NCBI GenBank assembly: GCA_947447815.1
Contig: CANFLJ010000171.1
Location: forward strand, 1-5,093
Reading direction: 5' to 3'
DNA: 5,093 bases
DNA from: Chitinophagaceae bacterium
Lineage (GTDB): Bacteria; Bacteroidota; Bacteroidia; Chitinophagales; Chitinophagaceae
Part shown: piece after piece, positions 1-5,093 of the stretch
Position numbering within the stretch: the stretch's first letter is position 1
Layout of the letters: each line of letters starts with the position of its first letter
The notes under the pieces: generated by a model
The model's input: only the letters and a program-made list of their open reading frames with translations
Database searches by the model: none
What the model was told of the DNA's origin: nothing
Position numbers and translations under genes: made by a program

Positions 1-603
1 GCCATGAAATATTACAATGCAGATGGTAACGAGAGTACCATGTGTGGTAATGGAGGTAGGTGTCTTACCCGTTTTGCCAAGGATTGTGGTATAGAAAAAC
101 AGGAATACAGCTTTATTGCTATTGATGGAGACCATAAAGCGCTGTTTAACAATGATGGTTGGGTAGAGCTTAAAATGAATGATGTAAACAAAGTAACAGC
201 TTATCAGCAGGATTTTGTATTAAATACCGGATCTCCGCATTATATTCAAAAAGTAGACAATATAGAACAAGTAAATGTGTTTCTGGAAGGAAAAACTATC
301 AGAAATAGCAAGGATTTTGTGAATGAAGGCATTAATGTAAATTTTGTTGCTATTAATGAAAACGGAATAACTGTTCGTACCTACGAAAGGGGAGTAGAAG
401 ATGAAACGCTTAGTTGCGGTACTGGTGTTACTGCAGCTGCTATAGCGGTAGGAAAACAACATGATGGTGAGAATAATGTAGCCATATCCACACCAGGAGG
501 CAATTTGATGGTTAAATACTTTGCTCATTCCGATGGCACCTTTACCAATATCTGGCTTTGTGGACCTGCTACATTTGTTTTTAAAGGTACAGTTGATATC
601 TAG
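1..603 (+). CDS. dapF: Diaminopimelate epimerase, 5'-truncated by window edge
   Basis: DapF interconverts LL- and meso-diaminopimelate in the cytoplasm, supplying lysine and the peptidoglycan cross-linking residue. Two hundred codons are visible. The first ATG at position 4 is internal: the family normally carries about 60 more residues upstream, and the reading frame is open to the window edge. Counting from that Met, the first catalytic-cysteine motif MCGNGGRC lies at residues 13-20 (Cys14). A TGSPHY motif is at 75-80 and GINVNFV at 109-115. The second catalytic-cysteine motif ERGVEDETLSCGTG is at 128-141 (Cys138). Both cysteines of the two-base racemisation mechanism are therefore present, as are the substrate-binding Asn and Glu-Arg segments, so the enzyme should be active. 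It ends at TAG 601-603, 84 bp before guaA, which has its own probable promoter. Identification rests on family motifs and is secure; only the N-terminus is missing. Confidence 0.96.
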   Translation, partial: AMKYYNADGNESTMCGNGGRCLTRFAKDCGIEKQEYSFIAIDGDHKALFNNDGWVELKMNDVNKVTAYQQDFVLNTGSPHYIQKVDNIEQVNVFLEGKTIRNSKDFVNEGINVNFVAINENGITVRTYERGVEDETLSCGTGVTAAAIAVGKQHDGENNVAISTPGGNLMVKYFAHSDGTFTNIWLCGPATFVFKGTVDI

Positions 604-650
604 GAAAATTATTCAGTAATTTCATTATTTATACCCACATTCATGCATAG

Positions 651-683
651 TCTGTATAGATAGCTTCTCAAAGCTTACCTTCG
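651..683 (+). promoter_or_regulatory. Probable Bacteroidota sigma-ABfr-type promoter for guaA
   Basis: Bacteroidota housekeeping promoters follow a TTTG ... TAnnTTTG pattern with a spacer of about 19-21 bp. Here TACCTTCG at 676-683 matches the -7 element except for C in place of the third T. TCTG at 651-654 matches the -33 element with one change, and the spacer is 21 bp. The -7 element ends only four bases before the guaA ATG at 688, so transcription would start at or next to the start codon. A 5-bp inverted repeat (AGCTT 662-666, AAGCT 671-675, 4-base loop) lies in the spacer; it could be an operator or chance. The element match is seen in the sequence; promoter activity is inferred. Confidence 0.55.
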
Positions 684-687
684 CGGC

Positions 688-2220
688 ATGACTGAAAAGA
701 TACTTATATTAGATTTTGGTAGTCAGTATACGCAGCTAATTGCGCGCGCAGTAAGAGAAGCAAATGTTTATTGCGAAATTATTCCCTACCATAAGTCTTT
801 TACTATCACTCCCGACATAAAAGGTATTATCTTAAGTGGCTCACCATGCAGTGTGAACGAAGAAAATGCACCTGTAGTAGATGTGGCTGCATTTGTATCA
901 GAATTGCCTGTCTTGGGTATCTGTTATGGAGCACAGCTTACCGCTAAGGTATTGGGTGGTAGGGTAGATAAAAGTAATAAAAGAGAGTATGGCCGTGCTG
1001 CCATGACCATACAAGATACCGAAAGCCCTTTGCTGAAAGGGGTAACCGATTCGCAGGTATGGATGAGTCATAGTGATTCTATTGCTTTGTTGCCCAACGG
1101 ATTTAAGGTACTTGCTACTACGGAGAGTATTCCGGTAGCTGCCTTTAGTGCGGATGGATATAATCATCCATTATATGGCCTACAATTTCATCCGGAAGTG
1201 TACCATTCTACGCAGGGTAAAACCATTTTAAATAACTTTTTACTGCAGGTTTGTTATTGTGCCGGCAATTGGACACCTGCAAACTATATACAGGAGACCG
1301 TTGCTAACCTTAAAGAAAAGATTGGCGATAAAAAGGTAATCATGGCTTTGAGCGGTGGCGTGGATAGTACCGTAGCTGCTACATTGATCAGCAGAGCAAT
1401 AGGCAAAAACCTTTTTGGGATATTTGTAGACAACGGAGTGCTAAGAAAAGGGGAGTACGAACAAGTGCTTGAAACCTATAAGTTGCTGGATTTAAATGTG
1501 AAAGGAGTAGATGTTAAAGAGCACTTTTATACTAAGCTGGCAGGTAAAACAGATCCTGAAGAAAAGCGTAAGATTATAGGTAAAACCTTTATAGAAACAT
1601 TTGATACTGAAGCAAATATGCTGGATGATATCGATTTTCTTGGTCAGGGTACTATCTATCCTGATGTAATAGAAAGCGTAAGTGTACATGGACCTTCACA
1701 AACCATTAAATCGCATCATAATGTAGGCGGATTACCGGATACTATGAAGATGGAACTGATAGAGCCTTTACGATTCTTATTTAAAGATGAAGTAAGAAGG
1801 ATTGGGGTAGCATTGGGTATTCCGGGCGAATTATTATTCCGTCATCCTTTTCCCGGACCAGGTCTTGCCATAAGAATACTGGGCGAGGTAACCGAAGAAA
1901 AGGTATTGATGTTGCAGGAAGCAGATGCCATTTACACCAATGGATTGAAACAATTTGACTTATACGATAGAGTATGGCAGGCAGGTACCATATTATTGCC
2001 CGTAAAAAGCGTAGGGGTAATGGGCGATGAAAGAACCTACGAATACACGGTGGCGCTTAGAGCGGTAACGAGTGTAGATGGTATGACTGCAGACTGGGCT
2101 CACCTGCCTTACGAATTTCTGGCCCATATATCCAATGAAATAATCAATAATGTTCGTGGTATTAATAGGGTGGTGTATGATATTAGCAGTAAACCACCTG
2201 CCACTATTGAATGGGAATAA
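688..2220 (+). CDS. guaA: GMP synthase (glutamine-hydrolysing)
   Basis: GuaA makes GMP from XMP using ATP and ammonia released from glutamine; it is the last step of guanine nucleotide synthesis and acts in the cytoplasm. The 510 residues match the usual family length of roughly 510-525. The N-terminal class I glutamine amidotransferase domain (about 3-190) has the nucleophile Cys79 in GICYGAQ and completes the triad with His168 and Glu170 in FHPEVYHS. The ATP pyrophosphatase domain follows, with the P-loop SGGVDS at 222-227, FLGQGTIYPDVIES at 317-330 and HHNVGGLP at 343-350. The C-terminal dimerisation/XMP-binding part has RHPFPGPGLAIR at 385-396, GVMGDERTYEYTVALRAV at 443-460 and the terminal KPPATIEWE. 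All key residues are present and I see no frameshift. The ATG at 688 gives the canonical N-terminus (ILILDFGSQYTQLIAR) and has no Shine-Dalgarno sequence. The next gene starts nine bases after the stop. Confidence 0.98.
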   Translation: MTEKILILDFGSQYTQLIARAVREANVYCEIIPYHKSFTITPDIKGIILSGSPCSVNEENAPVVDVAAFVSELPVLGICYGAQLTAKVLGGRVDKSNKREYGRAAMTIQDTESPLLKGVTDSQVWMSHSDSIALLPNGFKVLATTESIPVAAFSADGYNHPLYGLQFHPEVYHSTQGKTILNNFLLQVCYCAGNWTPANYIQETVANLKEKIGDKKVIMALSGGVDSTVAATLISRAIGKNLFGIFVDNGVLRKGEYEQVLETYKLLDLNVKGVDVKEHFYTKLAGKTDPEEKRKIIGKTFIETFDTEANMLDDIDFLGQGTIYPDVIESVSVHGPSQTIKSHHNVGGLPDTMKMELIEPLRFLFKDEVRRIGVALGIPGELLFRHPFPGPGLAIRILGEVTEEKVLMLQEADAIYTNGLKQFDLYDRVWQAGTILLPVKSVGVMGDERTYEYTVALRAVTSVDGMTADWAHLPYEFLAHISNEIINNVRGINRVVYDISSKPPATIEWE

Positions 2221-2229
2221 AAAATTTAG

Positions 2230-3405
2230 ATGAAACGTATTGTATTTATTCTTTTATTGGTATTAACCCTGATAAAAGCAGAAAAGGGGATAGCGCAGAC
2301 TGGCAAAGTATTGAAGGTAGCAGTGATAATACCACTGTATGCCGATTCGGCTTTCAATGGTAATGACTATAAACTAGGCATGAATAACCTGCCAAAGTAT
2401 ATGCTTCCTGGACTTGACTTTTATAATGGGGTGATGTTTGCTATAGATTCTTTGCAGGATGAAGGAATTAACCTGCAAGTGAATATTTACGATTCTAAAA
2501 GTATCAAACAGCCTTTAAGTTCATTGATATCCTCTGGCGAACTAAAAGATATTAACCTGATTATTGCTAGTTTTAATACTAAATTGGAAATTAAAACAAT
2601 GGCTGATTTTGCATTAGCTAAAAAGATACCCTTGATTTCCGCGACTTTACCAAATGATGGAGGCGTAAAAAACAATCCTTATTTTGTAATGCTCAATTCT
2701 AATCTGTTTACCCATTTTGAGCAGTTGTATAAGTATATACAGCACAATCATGCTTCGCAAAACATAGTATTGTGTAAGAAAAAGGGTAATGCAGAAACTA
2801 TCCTTCAGTCGTATTTTACCGATATCAATGTAAATTCTTCCGTTCCATTAACGGTAAAGACCGTATCTCTTTCGGATACCTTCAGCAATTATGAATTGTT
2901 GCCTTATCTGGATTCTACACAGGATAATTTACTGGTATGTGCCAGTCTGAACGAAGCATTTGGCCTTAAACTGGTAAAAACCATGGCAGGTATTAAAAAT
3001 ACTTACAATACCACTATTGTAGGAATGCCTACCTGGGATGCAGTAAAAGACTTTGATAGAATGACCTTTGGTAATGGATTGAATATTGTGTATTCATCTC
3101 CATTTTATTTTCCTAAAAAAGATCCGCTTACCGTTAATCTTATTCAGAAATATCGAGCAAAGTTTATATCTAAGCCTAGTGACATGTTTTTTAAGGGTTT
3201 CGAGAATCTGTATCACTTCGGAAAGCTATTATCCATATATGACAATCTGACAATCAATCATTTATCTGATAATGATTATAAGTTATTCAATGAATATAAG
3301 ATTGAAGGAAATAGAAGTCATAACGACCAATCCTTATTATACCTGGAGAATAAGAAGATTTATGTATTAAGAAGAAGCGAAAAAGGAGTGGAGGCTGTAA
3401 AGTAG
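2230..3405 (+). CDS. Secreted type 1 periplasmic-binding-fold protein (ABC substrate-binding-like)
   Basis: The 391-residue product begins with a signal peptide: MKR, a hydrophobic core at about 4-15, and a likely signal peptidase I site near IAQ (21-23). There is no lipobox cysteine, so a soluble periplasmic protein is expected. The rest resembles the branched-chain amino acid/amide ABC substrate-binding family (PBP type 1). Lobe 1 has KVAVIIPLYADS (29-40), GLDFYNGVMFAIDSL (61-75), NLQVNIYDSK (81-90) and the KKIPLISATLP strand (131-141). Later segments are TTIVGMPTWD (261-270), IVYSSPFYF (286-294) and a KGFENLYHFGKLL helix (322-334). I see no LysM repeat or membrane anchor. Ligand is unknown and no permease or ATPase genes are visible nearby. 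It follows guaA by nine bases with no terminator or Shine-Dalgarno between, so co-transcription is likely. It could be a transporter component, a ligand sensor, or an envelope protein using the fold for another purpose. Confidence 0.8.
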   Translation: MKRIVFILLLVLTLIKAEKGIAQTGKVLKVAVIIPLYADSAFNGNDYKLGMNNLPKYMLPGLDFYNGVMFAIDSLQDEGINLQVNIYDSKSIKQPLSSLISSGELKDINLIIASFNTKLEIKTMADFALAKKIPLISATLPNDGGVKNNPYFVMLNSNLFTHFEQLYKYIQHNHASQNIVLCKKKGNAETILQSYFTDINVNSSVPLTVKTVSLSDTFSNYELLPYLDSTQDNLLVCASLNEAFGLKLVKTMAGIKNTYNTTIVGMPTWDAVKDFDRMTFGNGLNIVYSSPFYFPKKDPLTVNLIQKYRAKFISKPSDMFFKGFENLYHFGKLLSIYDNLTINHLSDNDYKLFNEYKIEGNRSHNDQSLLYLENKKIYVLRRSEKGVEAVK

Positions 3406-3732
3406 AATATTCATTTATTGTGATGCTCAGTAGTTTCAAACGCTAAATTTTCTCGTGAGAAGCGTGAGTTGTGAGTCGTGAAAAATACAGGGAGATTGGA
3501 GTTAGGAGGAAGGAGTCAGAATAATACTAATACATATCGTGAGTAGCGTGAGTTGTGAGTCGTGAAGAATACAGGGAAATAGGAGACAGGAGAAAGGAGT
3601 CAGAATAATACTAATACATATCATGAGTAGCGTGATTTGTGAATCGTGAAGAATACAATGCTTTTAAGTATAGTTTAGATACTATTTTGGTTTGTTCATT
3701 ATATTCCAGGTGAAAAATGACTTAACCTTCTT
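3406..3732. other. Non-coding gap between convergent genes
   Basis: This 327-bp stretch separates the 3' ends of the binding-protein gene (plus strand) and the flippase gene (minus strand). About two thirds of it is the 84-bp tandem repeat. No convincing gene is present: the plus-strand frames are closed inside the repeat, and the one open minus-strand frame is a short repeat-derived run. An AT-only-rich stem (ATAGT 3670-3674 with ACTAT 3681-3685, followed by TTTT) is the nearest thing to a plus-strand terminator, but it is weak. A short TTCTC/GAGAA inverted repeat sits around 3450-3461 with no T-run after it. Confidence 0.8.
3454..3657. repeat. 84-bp direct tandem repeat, about 2.4 copies
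   Basis: Unit 1 is 3454-3537, unit 2 is 3538-3621, and a partial unit 3 is 3622-3657; spacing is exactly 84 bp each time. Units 1 and 2 differ at seven positions by hand alignment (unit positions 7, 30, 41, 44, 49, 50, 56). Partial unit 3 differs from unit 2 at three of its 36 positions (2, 15, 22). Each unit has three parts: a left part with GTGA recurring at unit positions 2, 11, 18 and 25; a middle purine-rich part with repeated GGAG/GGAA steps; and an AT-rich right part that is identical in both full units (unit positions 57-84). It is not coding on the plus strand because every frame meets stops. The repeat itself is directly visible; its function is unknown. Confidence 0.93.
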
Positions 3733-5093
3733 CTAACGGATCAGCTTATTTAAAACGGGTATTTGCATCAACTCTTTCTTTTCTATTTTACCTACAAACC
3801 AAAGGAAGGCAAGGAGTAAAACGGTGGCGGAACCAATATTAATAAGGTGATTACTGCTTAATGATGTAATTCCTCTGTGCAGGAAGTAAATAATTACTGA
3901 TATAACCATGTAGGCTAACAGCTTTTTCCAGGCGTAAGGGATATGGTAATGCTTTTGTCCCCATAGATAGCTCACCACCATCATACTACCATAGCAGCCA
4001 AAGGTTGCCCAAGCACAAGCCATGTAACTGTAGTAAGGAATGAAAAAATAGTTGACCAGTAAAGTAAATGAGGCACCAATAACAGTGATCCAGGCACCTG
4101 CCATCGTTTTGTGGGCCAACTTGTACCAGACACTGAGATTGTAATAAATACCCAGAAACATATTAGCCAGTAATAATATTGGTACTACTCTCAGTCCAAC
4201 ATACATTCTAGGATTACGGATAAAGTATTTCCATATATCAAGATAAAGGGAAACCATCAGGAACATTACACAAAGGGTAATAACAAAGAATTTCATCACC
4301 CGGGCATAGGTTCTTGGGGCATTCTGTTCGGTAGATTGCTTAAAGAAGAAAGGTTCGGCCCCCATTCTGAAGGCTTGAACTGATAGGGTAATTAAGATGG
4401 AAAGTTTATAGCAGGCGGCATAAATACCTACTTCGGCTTTGGCTTCCAAAACGGAATGAACAGGGGCCCACCAGCCAAGCATAATCCTATCGAAGGTTTC
4501 ATTGATCATTCCGGCAAAGCCAGCAACAATTAGTGGCATACCGTAAAACATCATTTCTTTCCAGAGGGTGGTATTGAATTTCCATTTAAAACCAGTAAAC
4601 TCTCTGTAAAGGAGGAATAATGTAATGACAGACTGTATCAGGTTGGCGAGCAACACATAACCTACGGCCCAGTCTTTTACAAAGATGATGGCACACCAGT
4701 GATTAGGGTTTTCTGCCAGCCATTTAGGACAGATGCTAAGGAAAAAGTATAGACTGATAATATTGATGATGATACCGAATAGCTTAGTGAAGGCAAATTT
4801 TTTGGGTCTACCTTCCTGTCTCAATCGGGCATACGGAATAGCGGTAAGGGTATCTAAGCCAATGATGGCAGCACTCATTAATAAATATTCGGGATGATTG
4901 TCTATTTGTAATAATGCCGCTAAAGGTTTGTAGAAAAGCATCAGCACCGCAGAGAGTAAGATAGTACTGCTAAGGATAGAAATGCTGGTAGTATTGAAAA
5001 CTTCCTCCTTATTTTCTTTTGTAGAAAAACGGAAGTAAGCTGTTTCCATACCGTACGTAAATATCACATTCATGAATGGAATGAAAGCATAGA
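3733..5093 (-). CDS. Polysaccharide/lipopolysaccharide flippase (Wzx-like), 5'-truncated by window edge
   Basis: This is an inner-membrane protein of the MOP-superfamily polysaccharide exporter type, which flips lipid-linked glycan units toward the periplasm. At least 446 residues are visible. The ATG at 5073 is probably internal: the frame stays open to the edge and reads YAFIPF immediately before it, continuing into NVIFTYGMETAYFRF, a segment typical of the early helices of Bacteroidota members of this family. Numbering from that Met, hydrophobic segments lie at about 30-55, 63-80, 96-116, 136-156, 174-191, 215-236, 260-281, 295-314, 326-346, 350-371, 385-400 and 410-428. Polar family-like stretches include NETFDRIMLGWW (191-202) and AFRMGAEPFFF (234-244). 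The C-terminus is intact at TAG 3733-3735. The specific substrate (O-antigen, capsule, or other glycan) cannot be told from the sequence, and no glycosyltransferase is visible beside it. The gene converges on the guaA operon and is transcribed independently of it. Confidence 0.88.
   Translation of the reverse strand, partial: YAFIPFMNVIFTYGMETAYFRFSTKENKEEVFNTTSISILSSTILLSAVLMLFYKPLAALLQIDNHPEYLLMSAAIIGLDTLTAIPYARLRQEGRPKKFAFTKLFGIIINIISLYFFLSICPKWLAENPNHWCAIIFVKDWAVGYVLLANLIQSVITLFLLYREFTGFKWKFNTTLWKEMMFYGMPLIVAGFAGMINETFDRIMLGWWAPVHSVLEAKAEVGIYAACYKLSILITLSVQAFRMGAEPFFFKQSTEQNAPRTYARVMKFFVITLCVMFLMVSLYLDIWKYFIRNPRMYVGLRVVPILLLANMFLGIYYNLSVWYKLAHKTMAGAWITVIGASFTLLVNYFFIPYYSYMACAWATFGCYGSMMVVSYLWGQKHYHIPYAWKKLLAYMVISVIIYFLHRGITSLSSNHLINIGSATVLLLAFLWFVGKIEKKELMQIPVLNKLIR

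Noticed and set aside
220..528. Antisense 102-codon open frame within dapF
   Set aside because: It lies fully opposite a well-recognised enzyme with intact motifs, and its translation has no recognisable family character; it is a shadow frame.
608..620. ATTA-TTCAG-TAAT inverted repeat after dapF, considered as a terminator
   Set aside because: The 4-bp stem has no GC pair and no clean T-run follows, so it is too weak to call.
604..687. Guanine or purine riboswitch upstream of guaA
   Set aside because: The probable promoter abuts the start codon, leaving no transcribed leader, and no purine-riboswitch junction sequence is visible.
898..1167. Antisense open frame within guaA (and a second at 1492-1689)
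   Set aside because: Both lie opposite the conserved guaA coding sequence and show no domain or start signal of their own.
3502..3624. A 40-codon minus-strand open frame running through repeat units 2 and 1
   Set aside because: It exists only because the 84-bp period keeps frame. It has no ribosome binding site or promoter, its ATG arises from a point change in unit 3, and the peptide is an internal repeat of pyrimidine-rich codons.
3454..3657. CRISPR array
   Set aside because: The units are directly adjacent with no repeat/unique-spacer alternation, the period of 84 bp is unsuitable, and no cas gene is present.
3667..3688. AT-rich stem followed by TTTT, considered as the terminator of the guaA operon
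   Set aside because: The stem is five base pairs with a single GC pair. Two alternative pairings compete, and the following T-run is short. It may contribute but cannot be supported as a terminator.

Overview
The window reads as chromosomal DNA of a Bacteroidota bacterium, most likely from the Chitinophagaceae or near relatives. Three things point there: the protein sequences, a Bacteroidota-type -33/-7 promoter in front of guaA, and start codons with no recognisable Shine-Dalgarno sequence. This placement comes from sequence character, not from a database match.

Layout. (1) Positions 1-603, plus strand: the 3' part of dapF, diaminopimelate epimerase (lysine and peptidoglycan precursor synthesis), cut by the left edge. 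(2) Positions 604-687: a short spacer holding a probable promoter whose -7 element ends four bases before the next start codon. (3) Positions 688-2220, plus strand: complete guaA, glutamine-hydrolysing GMP synthase. (4) Positions 2230-3405, plus strand: a secreted protein with a type 1 periplasmic-binding-protein fold, nine bases after guaA and probably co-transcribed with it. (5) Positions 3406-3732: a non-coding gap between converging genes, containing about 2.4 copies of an exact-period 84-bp tandem repeat. (6) Positions 3733-5093, minus strand: a multi-pass membrane protein of the polysaccharide/lipopolysaccharide flippase (Wzx-like, MOP superfamily) type. Its 5' end lies beyond the right edge.

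The genes are mostly housekeeping: cell-wall precursor synthesis, purine synthesis and envelope glycan export. The only tight functional link suggested by layout is guaA with the binding-protein gene. I see no defence system, mobile element, CRISPR array, RNA gene or other accessory system. The least explained parts are the intergenic 84-bp repeat, the orphan binding protein behind guaA, and the nearly leaderless guaA start.
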